A DNA stretch of 64,000 nucleotides. It comes from Gliomastix tumulicola (taxonomy: Eukaryota > Ascomycota > Sordariomycetes > Hypocreales > Bionectriaceae). Both the position numbers and the translations under genes were made by a program. A model generated the notes under the pieces. That model searched no databases. It was not told where the DNA came from and saw only the letters and a program-made list of their open reading frames with translations. Each line of letters starts with the position of its first letter. The first letter of the stretch is position 1. This document shows, piece by piece, positions 22,333 through 32,988 of this stretch. The stretch is taken from positions 1,240,001-1,304,000 of the forward strand of contig BCHX01000007.1 of assembly GCA_001599755.1 (NCBI GenBank), given 5' to 3'.

Positions 22333-24363
22333 ATGGGTAAACACTCGCAGTATGGCGTTATCATAGACGCCGGCTCCTCGGGAAGCCGCGTGTACGTCTA
22401 CAAATGGAAGAACCCGGCCCACGCTAGCAAGAAGGCCGACGCAGACGAGCTGCATAGCCTGCCCAAGCTGAAGCTCGAGAAGAGCAAGAAGATTCATCCG
22501 GGCGTGTCGACCTTTGCCCAAAATGTCGCCTCGATCGGGCCGGACCACCTGCAGGGACTCGTCGACATCGCGCTGGACGAGGTGCCCGAGGAGAAGATTG
22601 CCGAGACGCCCATCTTCCTCCTGGCCACCGCCGGCGTGCGGTTCCTGCCGCAGAATGAGCAGACGGCGCTGCTGCAGGGCATCTGCACGTGGCTCAAGGC
22701 GACGACAAAGTTTGCGCTGCCCGACTGCGATGCACACATCCAGGTCATCCCTGGCGAGACGGAGGGTCTGTATGGTTGGATTGCGGCCAATTACCTGCTC
22801 GGCGGCTTCGACCACCCCCAGAGCGAGCAGCAGGGTTCCAAGCAAGGCCACCACCATACCTACGGATTCCTCGACATGGGTGGCGCCTCGGCGCAGATTG
22901 CCTTCGCGCCCAACGCGACCGAGGCCGAGAAGCACGCCGACGACTTGAAGCTCGTTCGCATGCGGCACCTCGACGGAACCCCCGCCGAGTACAGGGTCTT
23001 CACCACCACGTGGCTTGGCTTCGGTGCCAACAAGGCACGCGACCGCTATGTCGAAAGTTTGCAAGAGGAGTTTGGGAAGGATGCCAAGGAGCTGCCGGAC
23101 CCCTGTCTGCCCGCGGGGCTGCGCACCACGGTGAGTGGTGAGCTTGTCACGAACGGCGACTTGGACGGGCAGCTGCTGGTCGGTACTGGGCGCTTCGACG
23201 AATGCCTGCGCAAGACGTACCCTCTCCTCGGCAAGGACATGCCCTGTGAGGACAACCCGTGTCTTATCAATGGCCAGCATGCGCCTGCGATCGACTTTGA
23301 CGTGAACCGCTTTGTTGGCGTGTCAGAGTATTGGCACACGACCCACGGCGTCTTTGGTGGCAAGAAGGAAGCGTATGACCTCGCTACGTATCAGCACAAG
23401 GTCATGGACTACTGCAGCAGCAACTGGGACGATATTCTGGACGACCTCGACAAGCGCAAGAAGACGGTAGAGGAGAAGGCCGAGGATGCCAGGCAGGCTT
23501 GCTTCAAGGCCTCTTGGCTCATCAACATGCTCTACGACGGGATTGGTATCCCGCGTCTGGGTCTTGAAGATGGCGCAGGCCACAATGTGACCGGCGAGGG
23601 GGAGTCGGACCACCACGAGGATTCCTTCAGACCCATTGACAAGGTGGACGGTGTGGAGGTCAGCTGGACACTTGGCAAGATGGTTCTGTACGCAGCAGGG
23701 CAGGTGTCTCCGGATGGCACGGCTCTTCCTGTCGGATTTGGCTCCAACGTGGCATCCGGCACACCACAAGATTTTGAGGAGGCCGGCTCTATTCCTCTCA
23801 TCTCGCCCGTCGGCGGTGATGATGACGACGACGACGATGGCGACTTCCCCAGGCCTAACTCGAACCACTTCTCGGGCCTACTTTTCATCATCATCCTACT
23901 TCTCATCGCCTGGTACTTCCTACGGAAACCCGAAACACGGAAGAGACTTCTGTCATTCACACGCCGGAGACATTCGGCTTCTTCCTTTACCCGACGACCT
24001 GTCCGGGGCTTCCCAGGCTCTTCCCTGGCAAACAAACTCCTCGGGAGAACTGGTCAAGGGTACGAGAGGGTGATGGAGGAGGGCGAGGCTGCAGCGGAGT
24101 TCGAGCTCGGCGGTGTCGACTCGGATGACAACGACCACTCCGACAGCAGCGAGGGGTCAAGGGCCGGGAGGTCTACGCCCTCGGGGCGACTGAACGCTGG
24201 GCGCTTCAACGACGAGCTCGGCCCGCAGGCGGCGCTGGACAGGAAGGGCCTGGCTGTTCGCACAGAAAGTCGTGATAGGCTCGCTACGGTCGGTCGACGT
24301 AGCAGGACCGGCAGCCCGCAGCGGTCGAAGAGCTCTCTGATGACGCCACTAGAGGATGAGTGA
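22333..24363 (+). CDS. YND1: GDA1/CD39 nucleoside di/triphosphatase, YND1-type Golgi apyrase
   Basis: Intronless coding region of 676 aa from the ATG at 22333; no ATG lies further upstream in this frame. The enzyme hydrolyses nucleoside di- and triphosphates in the Golgi lumen, removing the nucleotide by-products of sugar transfer. Apyrase conserved regions appear in order: ACR1 DAGSSGSRVYVYKW near residue 13, ACR2 ATAGVR, ACR3 GETEGLYGW, and ACR4 FLDMGGASAQIAF. A single membrane segment (LLFIIILLLIAWYF) lies at about residues 516-530, after an acidic DDDDDDDGD run, followed by a 140-residue basic/Ser-rich cytosolic tail. A C-terminal rather than N-terminal anchor and the absence of a signal peptide point to YND1 rather than GDA1. 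A 5' UTR intron is likely at 22097-22182. Confidence 0.92.
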   Translation: MGKHSQYGVIIDAGSSGSRVYVYKWKNPAHASKKADADELHSLPKLKLEKSKKIHPGVSTFAQNVASIGPDHLQGLVDIALDEVPEEKIAETPIFLLATAGVRFLPQNEQTALLQGICTWLKATTKFALPDCDAHIQVIPGETEGLYGWIAANYLLGGFDHPQSEQQGSKQGHHHTYGFLDMGGASAQIAFAPNATEAEKHADDLKLVRMRHLDGTPAEYRVFTTTWLGFGANKARDRYVESLQEEFGKDAKELPDPCLPAGLRTTVSGELVTNGDLDGQLLVGTGRFDECLRKTYPLLGKDMPCEDNPCLINGQHAPAIDFDVNRFVGVSEYWHTTHGVFGGKKEAYDLATYQHKVMDYCSSNWDDILDDLDKRKKTVEEKAEDARQACFKASWLINMLYDGIGIPRLGLEDGAGHNVTGEGESDHHEDSFRPIDKVDGVEVSWTLGKMVLYAAGQVSPDGTALPVGFGSNVASGTPQDFEEAGSIPLISPVGGDDDDDDDGDFPRPNSNHFSGLLFIIILLLIAWYFLRKPETRKRLLSFTRRRHSASSFTRRPVRGFPGSSLANKLLGRTGQGYERVMEEGEAAAEFELGGVDSDDNDHSDSSEGSRAGRSTPSGRLNAGRFNDELGPQAALDRKGLAVRTESRDRLATVGRRSRTGSPQRSKSSLMTPLEDE

Positions 24364-24847
24364 AGAGAGGGGGCGAGCATTATGTTTCTGCTGCGTTTGT
24401 CTGTTTCATCCTGGCCATCTACCGTCTCGCGGACACGAGACGAATGTATATACTAGAGATGTGTCCGCGGAAGGCGTCGAGGACCGACCGTTTGATATTT
24501 GGTGTTTTCCAGGTCGGCAGCGATGACAGTTGGCAATTCGGGGATTGGGTACAAGTCATGGGAGTTTGGGAACGGCGCCGAGAGGCATGATTGATATTCA
24601 TTAGTTTGATGCATATGTTTATGTTGATACACATGGCGACAGAAGCTACTGTTATGAAATACATTGAGCTTGCTCAACTCTTCCTAACTTGTCGCGTATT
24701 TATCCATGGTGCTCTTGTACAAACCCATCCGTCAGGCCATCCATCCATGAGTGATAATCAGCGTCAGCCATTTCCAAGCAACAAACGATGCGGGGTATCC
24801 AGTCGAGCCAGTTGTAATAATAATGAGTTGGTAGACACGGATACCTG
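24364..24847. other. Intergenic, convergent 3' flanks
   Basis: About 480 bases of AT-richer sequence between two convergent genes, probably both 3' UTRs. Nothing else is seen. Confidence 0.6.
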
Positions 24848-25447
24848 TCAGTCTTGCTGCTTCTCGAGGAAGCTCGGATCGGCTTTGACCCGGCTCTCAA
24901 ACTTCCTCCACCACGCCTCAAACGCTTTCAGCGGCACCACCTCGACGCCTCCCGGCCCGGCCGTCCCGCTGAAGCTCGCGAGGAAGTTGAACGCATTCTG
25001 GATAATCCTCTGCGCCAGCACCACCGTCGACGGCTGTCCCGTCTCCCCTCCTCCTCCTCCACCTCCGCCCGCTCCTTTACTCGCCGCCAGCTCCTGCAGC
25101 TTCGCGCCGACCTCCGCCTCGCTCTCGACATCGATCCCGAGCACCAGGTCATGCGCCGCGCCGTGCCCGCCGCCGACCTTGAACATGGCCGACTCCTTGC
25201 CCGGCCCGATGCCGCCCAAGAAGCGGAAGTTAGGGCTGCCCCGGGCGACGTCCGCGGCCGTGGAGACGTAGATGGCGGCGGCGGTGCCGGGGGGCAGCGT
25301 GATGCTGGGCAGGAGGAAGACGACGATGTGGGAGAAGGGTTTCGCGGCGGAGGGGAGCGCGTAGAGGAAAGAGGTCTGGGAGGGGATGCTGGAGGGTTCG
25401 GTGATGAGGGGGAGGCCGGCTGGGATGATGCCGAAGGCGTTGGACAT
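24848..25447 (-). CDS. OPI10: Hikeshi/Opi10 family protein (DUF775)
   Basis: Single exon, 199 aa, the usual length for the family. It begins MSNAFGIIPAGLPLIT, and carries VVFLLPSITLPPGTAA, PNFRFLGGIGPGKESAMFKV and, at the end, FEAWWRKFESRVKADPSFL. Human Hikeshi carries Hsp70 into the nucleus during heat stress; the yeast homologue Opi10 affects inositol-phospholipid control. A Gly-rich spacer (eight glycines) separates the N-terminal beta domain from the C-terminal helices, longer than I expect for the family. It is convergent with the apyrase gene and divergent from the APH gene. A long plus-strand frame over the same bases is a GC-rich shadow. Confidence 0.92.
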   Translation of the reverse strand: MSNAFGIIPAGLPLITEPSSIPSQTSFLYALPSAAKPFSHIVVFLLPSITLPPGTAAAIYVSTAADVARGSPNFRFLGGIGPGKESAMFKVGGGHGAAHDLVLGIDVESEAEVGAKLQELAASKGAGGGGGGGGETGQPSTVVLAQRIIQNAFNFLASFSGTAGPGGVEVVPLKAFEAWWRKFESRVKADPSFLEKQQD

Positions 25448-26310
25448 GGTGTTGGATTCGTTCGTTCGTTCCCTCTGGACGGGGGATGGCCGTTTTGGTG
25501 GGAGTGAGAGTGAGAGGGGTGGTTTGGGGTGGTGGTGGTGATGTGCTGACGGGTTGCGAGGAGGAGAGAGTTTGGGTGGTGTCCGTTGAGTCCGAGTAGC
25601 CCGTGTAAGTCGCTAGTATAATGCTCACAGTAAGGATGGAGAGAAGTGAAATAAATACTGGGCTTCAAGCGCTTTGGATGGTTGCGAGAGCTGTAATTGA
25701 TATGGCGTGAGTAAGTAAGATACAAGTTGTGAGCAACGAGATGTCGTTGAACGTCAGAGGGCCAGACATTTCCTCTTTCGGGCGATGCCTTCCATTTGAT
25801 TCCTTCAAGCTTCTTTGCAGGCGGGGGCGGACTGGGTTTGAAGACAGAAATGGTGCGACACTACGTGCTGGGTTATTGGGCATTTCTGGAAATATAGTCG
25901 GCAACTATTGTGTCACTCCACTGAGAGCAGTAAGAGGCCGGCTATCATTTACACTCTAGCTAACTGCCTACCTATTCCTCTAGACCACACAGACAACCTA
26001 GATTTTGTTTTTATATCAATAGGTCTTCAAGTCGGTTCCCTTTTCATGAACGTCTAGTGAGCCACTATGTTGAGGCTTGTAGGCTGTGTCAGGGTGGGAG
26101 CAAACACTAGTACTCACTTACAATCGACCAACATTCACTTGGAAGGGTCTCCATCACGATTCAGGCAGTGCAGTGCAAGGCAAGGCAAGGCAACCAGCCA
26201 ACCAACAGCCTGGCTAATGCGATCCAACACGGCAGCATGGACAATCATACATAACAATTTGACAGCCTCCCGCTTCTAAGTCACAACAGCTAGCCCAGAA
26301 AAGATTGAGG
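25448..26310. promoter_or_regulatory. Divergent promoter region, OPI10 and APH gene
   Basis: About 860 bases between two divergent starts. It includes a short tandem of AAGGC units at about 26175-26192. No RNA gene or frame of interest is seen. Confidence 0.4.
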
Positions 26311-27816
26311 ATGCCTCTATGGAGCTGCGACCATGAGGGCTGCCAGAGGCCGGCCGTTCGCGAATCCGGTTTCTGCGTGTTATGCAACAGGCATTTGTGC
26401 GCATTTCACAGCGACACCAGCTCTCACACATGCCCTCGTTGGGAGGTACGTGCACATCATCTGCCCCGGCTCTGAAGGGCCAGCGAAACCAGGCTTCGAA
26501 TACTTAGCTGGCTGATGCTAACAGGTGCTCTCTCTCAACTCCAGGATGCTGAAGCTTATGACCCCGCGGCACGTGCGGCTGAGGAGAAAGAGCTCGAGGC
26601 ATTGATATCCAGGATCAGCACGGAAGCCCTCGGAGACAGGGCAAGCAAACTTCGAGGAGGGATTCCGTGCACTATCCCGGAGCTCCAATATGACAGAGCG
26701 ACACGGACCTCCGTCATGGGAGGCATGAACTACCACGTCCCCATCACGTTTGAAGACGGCGTGCAATGGATTGCCCGGATTCGGAGGTTCAATGCGAGCT
26801 CTCCTCCGCCGATTATGCGAGACTACATTCTACAGAGTGAGGTCGCTACCATGAAATTCCTCGAGAGGGTCAATGTGCCCACGCCACGGATCTATGATTT
26901 TGCCCTGGACAACGAGGCCAACCCGGTGGGCGTTGGGTATATTCTCATGGAGAGGCTGCCAGGCAAGTCACTGAGGTGGTCACTGGCGTCAGAGGACCAG
27001 AGGACCAGAGTACTTTCTGGATTGGCGGATGTCTTCGTCGAGCTGCACAAGCACCCTCTCCCCAGGATGGGGGCATTACAGCTCGAGCCCAGGGATGCTA
27101 CAATTGGGCAGTTTGCAAGAGAGTCCCTCCTGGACCTTGAGCATTCTCACCTTGCTGGTCTCGGGCCATTCACATCCGTGGAAGAGTATCACACAGCTTC
27201 GATCCGTCTCATTCTCGATCACATCTTGAGGGAAGAGAAGTACACTTCCCAGCCCGTTGACGCCTATCTCATCCACCGGTTTCTCCTGGATGCCGTTCAC
27301 AAGATACCGCCGCCTTCCTCGCCTGACCAGACATCACAGTTCTACCTCAAGCACGCCGATGACAAGGGGGATCATATCCTCGTGGACGATGAGTACAACA
27401 TCACGGGAATCATTGACTGGGAATGGGCGCACACGGCCCCCTTCGAACTCGCCTTCAACTCTCCCATCGCCATTCTTCCCGTGGGAGACTTTTACGACGG
27501 GGCCAACTCTCTAGGTGAAGATGAGATCACGCTAGTTCGTCTCCTCACCGACAAAGGACGGGAGGATCTGGCGGCAGCTGTGAGGGGCGGCCGCGTGCAG
27601 CACCGGTTCGCCTTCTGCTGCGGTTATAACCTGGATGCCGACTGGCAAGGCTTCCTAGGTCTCTTCAGCGGCTTCAGAGACGCAATAGGAGTTGACGCCG
27701 GGATGGACTGGGACGCGTGGAAACGGACAGCTTTGCAGCGGTACGAGGCCGACGAGGGGCTCAGGACGCTGCTGCGTAAGACAAGAGTGATCAGCAAGAC
27801 AAAAATGTTCTCATAG
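26311..27816 (+). CDS. APH-family kinase-fold protein with N-terminal Cys/His zinc-binding motif
   Basis: Two exons, 26311-26445 and 26545-27816; 468 aa. Exon 1 encodes 45 residues with Cys at 6, 11, 22, 25, 30 and 41 and His at 28, 33 and 39, a small zinc-finger-like module ending HTCPRWE. The join at 26445/26545 is in phase and gives WEDAEAYDP. The rest has the aminoglycoside-phosphotransferase fold: FEDGVQWIARIRRF (ATP-binding lysine region replaced by Arg), YILMERLPGKSL (hinge), a degenerate catalytic loop KHADDKGDHILVDD, and the metal-binding IIDWEWA. Fungi carry many such proteins; substrates are mostly unknown and antibiotic resistance should not be assumed. The changed catalytic loop (H-x-D-x-K-x-D-H) may alter activity. 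The finger is easily missed if the gene is started at 26515. Confidence 0.75.
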
Positions 27817-27949
27817 TCTTCATTTATGCGTAAAGTCTTTATGGAGGCAACCTACACCAGGTTCTAGACCACTGTGCCTCTCTCTTTCTACCCACTCTCT
27901 GGCCAGGCCCATCGCAGGCTATGTATGTATGGGCTTCGACAGTTTTCTC

Positions 27950-28517
27950 TCAGTATCGGTGTCGGGTGCTGTAGTCCTTGGGGCTGACCACCAGACCCCG
28001 GCCCTTCTTGGCGCCTCGGTAGACCGTCTCGATGATATCGATCAGCTCCTGCTTGTCCTCGAGGACCCAGTTGAGCTTGTTGTTGTTGCCCGTGCCGAAG
28101 TCACACATCATGTGCTTGTTGCGGAAGAAGAACATGATGGTGCACGTGTCGTAGAGCTCGTACATGGCGTTGAAGTCGGGGACCTGGTCGATGTCGCAGA
28201 GGTAGATGGCGGCGAAATTCTTGACCTTGTCGGCGATCTTGAAGAGGACCTCGTCCTGGCGCATGCAGTCCTACACATCGTTTCGTCAGTCGCTGTGTCG
28301 TCACACAAAAGTAAGGAATTCTTGGGTGTCTGTCTGCTTACCGGATCGTGGTCGCGACCGAAGCGGATGACGACGAGGCGCTCGCCCTCTGTGATTCGAG
28401 TTAGCGACGGTGTGAAGATGGCGGGGAGGGGGGTAGGGTGGCGGGAACTGTACCTGAGAGAATGGCCTGGTCAACGTGCCATCCCGAGTTCAAGTGAGGC
28501 AGGACAACGGAGCCCAT
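27950..28517 (-). CDS. DIM1: Dim1, U5 snRNP thioredoxin-like spliceosome protein
   Basis: Three exons, 28517-28454, 28388-28342, 28270-27950; 143 aa, one more than fission yeast Dim1 (142). The protein is almost unchanged across eukaryotes: VVLPHLNSGWHVDQAIL at the start, VVIRFGRD, YLCDIDQVPDFN, FFFRNKHMM, GTGNNNKLNW and the C-terminal SPKDYSTRHRY. It is a thioredoxin-fold component of U5 snRNP and the U4/U6.U5 tri-snRNP (human TXNL4A, yeast Dib1), needed for pre-mRNA splicing in the nucleus; it has no redox CxxC. Convergent with the APH gene (133 bases) and divergent from tRNA-Arg. Confidence 0.96.
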
Positions 28518-28746
28518 GATTTCGTTGTTGCTTCGGGAAGTTGATATTCGGTTCGTCCCTTTGACTGTGGTTCTTGCGCGGGCCACAGGCGAGTCGATTG
28601 TGCGAAAGGGTGCGAGGCACGTGTGTTGAAAGAGGAAGGAAATGTTTGGCTTTCTTTGGGAAAGTGCTGGGACATTTCGAGGTCAGGCTTTGGTGGGGCA
28701 GAGCAACCAGCCTATATCAGTTTACACCTCGACCCTGCGAGTCAAG

Positions 28747-28851
28747 GCCCGCGTGGCGCAATGGTTAGCGCGCTCGCCTTCTACAGCGCATTTTTACTAA
28801 GATGCTTTAGAGTCCAGCGAGAGGCTGCGAGTTCGAGTCTCGCCGTGGGCT
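28747..28851 (+). tRNA. tRNA-Arg(UCU) with a 32-nt intron
   Basis: The acceptor stem GCCCGCG pairs with CGUGGGC; the D stem is GCGC/GCGC, the anticodon stem CUCGC/GCGAG and the T stem GCGAG/CUCGC with loop UUCGAGU. The anticodon loop is CU-UCU-A|A, so anticodon UCU reads Arg AGA/AGG. The intron, 28784-28815, sits one base 3' of the anticodon, the canonical nuclear position. The discriminator base is U and CCA is not encoded. A- and B-box sequences are intact. Mature length is 73 nt before CCA. Confidence 0.93.
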
Positions 28852-29046
28852 GCTTCGCAATTATTTTTGCACCCCCTCCCCTTGGCTTGGTGACTCGTAA
28901 AGCCGGACGGAGCTTAGACGGAGGTTAGAACGGAGGTCGTCGTAACGTGTAGACATTCACACCGAGTTTCGGGCAGCTAACATGGTACAGCACCCGGGCA
29001 GGTTCAGCTTTTTGACTCCTACATACACGTACGAGCTCAAGTCAAG

Positions 29047-30173
29047 ATGAAGTCCAACCTTGACCTTATCATCGATGTGGATGGGTGAGTACTCCTCCCT
29101 CCCCCCCCCAGCCTGTTTGCACTACGACACTTCTACAGTTGTTATCAAAAAGTTGCCGAGTTACAAATCTGACTTTCAAGATCTATGGCAGGTTCCCGTA
29201 CGAGGATCAGAATCCGGAGGAGTACAAACGCATGAAAGATGACTTGTGGACGCTGCTCTGGGAGGATGAGGAGGGCCAGTACACGATAGGCTACATACTC
29301 GACCGCGTCTTCCGCGAGCTCATCAAGACGCCCGTCTCGGTCAAGGGCGAGATGGACTTCAACCCGTCCGCCCGCACCGTCTGCCTCTTCCACCGCCTGT
29401 CTACCGAGGAGGAGCGGTCGGCGCAGGTGGCCAAGCTGGCGGCGTACTGGCGCGAGCACGACACCTTTCCCCTGCTCAGGGGCTGGCGGGACGAGATCTG
29501 GCCGGTGTACAGCAGGAAGGGCGAGCTCCTCTTCAGCATCGAGCGGGCGGCTATGGGTCTTTTCGGCACGATGCGCTACGGCGTGCACATGATCTCGTAC
29601 GTACGGGATCCCGAGGCGCCAGACGACCCGCACCGCTTCAAGTTCTGGATCCCGCGGCGCGCGGCCAACAAGTCGACCTTCCCGGGCATGCTGGACAACA
29701 CGGTCGCCGGCGGTCTCTGCACGGGCGAGGAGCCCCGCGAGTGTCTGGTGCGGGAGGCCGACGAGGAGGCCGACCTGCCGGAGGACGTCGTGCGCAGCGG
29801 GGTCAAGTGCGTCGGGACGGTCACGTACATCTATATTGCGGACGCGAAGAGGCACGGCGACGGCGGCTACATCTTCCCCGAGTGCCAGTGGGTGTACGAG
29901 TTGGCCCTCCCGCGGGAGGTTACGCCGCGGCCCAAGGACGGTGAGGTGGGCGAGTTCATGCTGTGCGGCGTAGACGAGGTCAGGGAGCAGCTGAAGAGGG
30001 GCGAGTACAAGGACAACTGCGCGCTGTGCATAGTCGACTTCTTCTTCCGGTGGGGGATCCTGACGGCGGAGAACGAGCCGGACATGGCTGAGATCAAGCG
30101 CAGGATGTATCGCGCGATGCCGTTTCCAGGGCCTCACCAGAAGGACTGGCTGGGAAGCCCAGCCCAAGCGTAA
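29047..30173 (+). CDS. Nudix hydrolase, YJR142W/Tnr3 N-domain type (thiamine-related)
   Basis: Two exons, 29047-29084 and 29192-30173; 339 aa. An N-terminal DUF4743 region (FPYEDQNPEEY, GYILDRVF, WREHDTFPLLRGWRDEIWPVY) precedes a Nudix domain. The Nudix box at residues 186-208 fits G-x5-E-x7-R-E-x2-E-E, read as TGEEPREC and READEEADL; the glycine near its end is replaced by Asp. Family members (yeast YJR142W and the N-terminal half of fission yeast Tnr3) are reported to remove oxidised forms of thiamine diphosphate, and databases often label them thiamine pyrophosphokinase-related. No TPK catalytic domain is present, so pyrophosphokinase activity is not expected. Confidence 0.87.
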
Positions 30174-30437
30174 CATGTACATACATACAGCAGCTAGTGA
30201 CATAGATCTTAGACAGAGAGCCGAGGCATCGGGTATCTCCTTTCTCTTCGCTATCCTTGGCTATCGTTTTTGGTTGAACGACCTTCTTCTGAATAAGTAG
30301 GTGGAAATCCCTTTCCCCGGTGTGAAATGTGCAAACGCCATAAATAGCCAGTCCGATACTCCGTAATCAGCATAGTTTAGTTCCTATATTCAAAGTCCTT
30401 CTGCCCTCTTTCCTTCACATTGTCGTTGCCCTCTTGC

Positions 30438-30971
30438 TTATTTCTTGATGAGGAGGTAGACGTTGTCGACCCGTAACGGCGTGAGCTTCTTCACCGGTCC
30501 GCCAATCGACATGAGGAGGCCACCGTACGAGACGTATGCATTGCTAGACGCACACAAACCATTAGCTCCCAAATCAAACACTCCCCTCCCAGCCACACAA
30601 GATCATTGGGGGGGGATAAATACGCACATCTTCTCCCCGTCAAACGTCTCCTCAAACTTGTAGATCTTGCCGTAGCAGACGTAGTCGTAGGCATCGGCCA
30701 GGGTGCTCGGGGCGTCGCCGGACTTGCCCACGTCCCGCCAGCCCTTGTCGTCGTCCCTGGAGCCGTCAAGGGCGAGGGTGGTGGCCAGGACGACGAGGAG
30801 GGTGTCGCCGACGGCGCAGGGGAAGAGCTCGATGTTGATGTCGAGGGTGAGGTCCGTCTGGCTGTCGGCCGAGATGCACTGGATGCGCGCGACGCGGTCG
30901 TACTTGGACTGGTCGTAGTCGGTCACCTGGAAGCGGTCCTCGAAGAGGGTCGCATCGCCGCCGCCGGACAT
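30438..30971 (-). CDS. RPB8: RNA polymerases I, II and III shared subunit RPB8 (ABC14.5)
   Basis: Two exons, 30971-30628 and 30543-30438; 149 aa against 146 in yeast. The OB-fold subunit is recognised by LFEDRFQVTDYDQSKYDRVARI, DLTLDINIELFP, YDYVCYGKIYKFEE and the C-terminal VSYGGLLMSIGGP and RVDNVYLLIKK. It is a nuclear core subunit of all three RNA polymerases. Convergent with the Nudix gene and divergent from ELP4 with 404 bases between the start codons. Confidence 0.95.
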
Positions 30972-31375
30972 GGTGAGATGCGTTTGGGAGGATTATGTCT
31001 TTGCGAGGGGTGATTTATGGTGTTGCCGGAGTATACTCTACTGCACTGGAGGGCGGGCGTCGGGCGCAATGGCTTGGTGAAGTGCAGGTGTTGTATGTGC
31101 TGGTCTTTGTCTGGAGCTTTTGGGTGCAGCTCGGCGACGAAGAAATTTGGTGGAGTGAAGAATTACAGTGCATATCGCTAAATCGGGGGAGCATCCCACT
31201 TCGGTGGCTTCACCCCACCAAGCCTTCATTCAGCCTTGACAGTTGACTTCGACTTTTATATTCCAGCTGTACTGCGACTCATTTTCTATTTATATATTCT
31301 GGAAATGTGCTCATTGCCCTGCCTTTTTAATGGTTGGCCTTAATGTAGGCTACTTCATACCATCATTTTCTAATC
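30972..31375. promoter_or_regulatory. Divergent promoter between RPB8 and ELP4
   Basis: Both genes are housekeeping and start outward from this 404-base gap, so it should hold a shared or back-to-back promoter. An AT-rich core with TATTTATATATT is at about 31288-31299. Confidence 0.45.
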
Positions 31376-32604
31376 ATGTCCTTCCGCAAGAGAAATGTCG
31401 TCCTTGGATCACCAAATCCTAAGACACCAACCTCACCCTCAACCACAACACCACAGCGACCTGAGAAAACACTCTCCCCAGGGGTGAGACCTTCCCCTCT
31501 AGATGGCAGACCCACGACATCAACAGGAACGGCCTCTCTCGACCAGCTGCTGGCCGGACACTCGGGACTCCCCCTCGGAACCTCACTTCTGATCGAGGAG
31601 GCAGGGACCACGGACTTTGGCGGTACAGTCCTTCGCTATTACGCTGCTGAAGGGCTGGTGCAGGGACACCAGGTTCACCTCCTAGGCTACGGGGATTCAT
31701 GGCGAAGAGATCTACCTGGCTTGGACCTGTCGGGCGGGAGTAGGTCGAAGTCGAGCAAGGCAGCCGCCTCAGACGACAAGATGAAAATTGCCTGGAGATA
31801 TGAGACTTTGGGGAACACATCGAGCAGAAGTCCCTCCTCGCAAAGTATGCTCCTCTATCTACAGATCAATACTCGTACGGGATGGCAGCTTATTCGTGCA
31901 TAACTCTAGCATCACCAGGCACTGTACCGAATCAGGAGGGACCAACCTTTTGTCACGCCTTTGACCTCACCAAAAGGCTAGAGAACGGCGCGATCCAAGG
32001 ATCTCTCCGCGCGACACCCATAGGCGGCGCGCCAGGCAAGCTCCCACAGCACTCGTATTTCAAGCGGTTCCTCGCAGACGTCGCCGCGAGCATTAGGACC
32101 TCCCCACCGTCCACCATCCACCGCATCGTGGTCCCCAACCTACTCTCCCCGACCATCTACCCGCCCTCGGCCTGCCGCCCCCAGGAGGTCCTCCAGTTCC
32201 TACACAGCCTCCGCGGGCTTCTACGCCAGTTCCCCTCTCAGGCGACCGCGATGCTCTCCCTTCCTGTATCGCTGTACCCGCGCGCGACGGGTCTCACTCG
32301 GTGGGCTGAGCTGCTATCCGACGGTGTGCTCGAGCTCATCCCGCTGCAGCACCAGAACCAGATGAGCCGTGAACCAGGCAAGGAGGAGAAGAGCCAGGGG
32401 ATGCTGCGAGCGCACAGTCTACCGGTGTTCCACGAGAAGGGCGGCGCGCTGGAGGGGTCCTGGTCGAGGGAGGATCTGTCGTTCAAGCTGAGCGCGTCGA
32501 GCGGGATGGTCATCACGCCGTTTGCGCTGCCGCCCGTGGGCGAGGAGGAGGAGTCCAAGGCATCGACTCCGGCGGAGGGGAAGAAGGAGTCTTTGGAGTT
32601 CTAA
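31376..32604 (+). CDS. ELP4: Elongator complex subunit 4 (ELP4, PAXNEB family)
   Basis: Two exons, 31376-31844 and 31919-32604; 384 aa. ELP4 forms the hexameric ELP4-5-6 ring of Elongator, which adds cm5 side chains to wobble uridine 34 of tRNAs, including tRNA-Arg(UCU). Recognised by LDQLLAGHSGLPLGTSLLIEE (a degenerate RecA-like loop), KIAWRYETL, CHAFDLTKRL, and the later HRIVVPNLLSP and AMLSLPVSLYPR segments. The Ser/Thr/Pro-rich N-terminus of about 50 residues is disordered. The intron ends at CACCAG (31918), the choice that restores the frame into VPNQEGPTFCH. Confidence 0.92.
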
Positions 32605-32988
32605 GAAATGGCCTAAACGAATATCATGTAGTGAATGCCCGCTCATCTCGTGACTTTTATGCCAGCAGGCGCAGTACATAGAAGCATCTTGTAGTACCAA
32701 AATTGTAGTACAAGAATGGCCCAGGCTCGAAGTATCTCTCAGAGAAGTCAAGTTCAAGAGATTGACGGGCTAGACCCACGGATCTGGGTTTGCAGCGCAC
32801 GGACCACCTGACTCAACCTCAACTGTAAGGTGGGGGCGGGGAGATAAACTGATAACGAAAAAAAGAAAAAGGATGCACCGTTAACGGCCTCCTTGAGATA
32901 TCTCGGTCTGCTGCTGCTACTCATTGATTGACACTCCATTTCACATATTCTCTTTCTTAGTTGCCCTTTACACCGGATACCTTCCAAG
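32605..32988. other. Intergenic, ELP4 to GUA1
   Basis: 384 bases. The leader near 32940-32988 is CT-rich and is the likely GUA1 promoter and 5' UTR. Nothing else is seen. Confidence 0.5.

Noticed and set aside
22330..23280. 316-codon minus-strand frame opposite the apyrase gene
   Set aside because: Antisense shadow of a GC-rich coding region; no family features.
26515..26544. ATG at 26515 as the start of the APH gene
   Set aside because: These bases lie inside an intron ending CTCCAG at 26544; starting at 26311 adds a well-formed Cys/His module in phase.
29145..30203. 352-codon minus-strand frame opposite the Nudix gene
   Set aside because: The plus strand has clear domains and C/G-biased third positions, which leave the antisense frame open by composition. 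The antisense protein is low in complexity with no motif.
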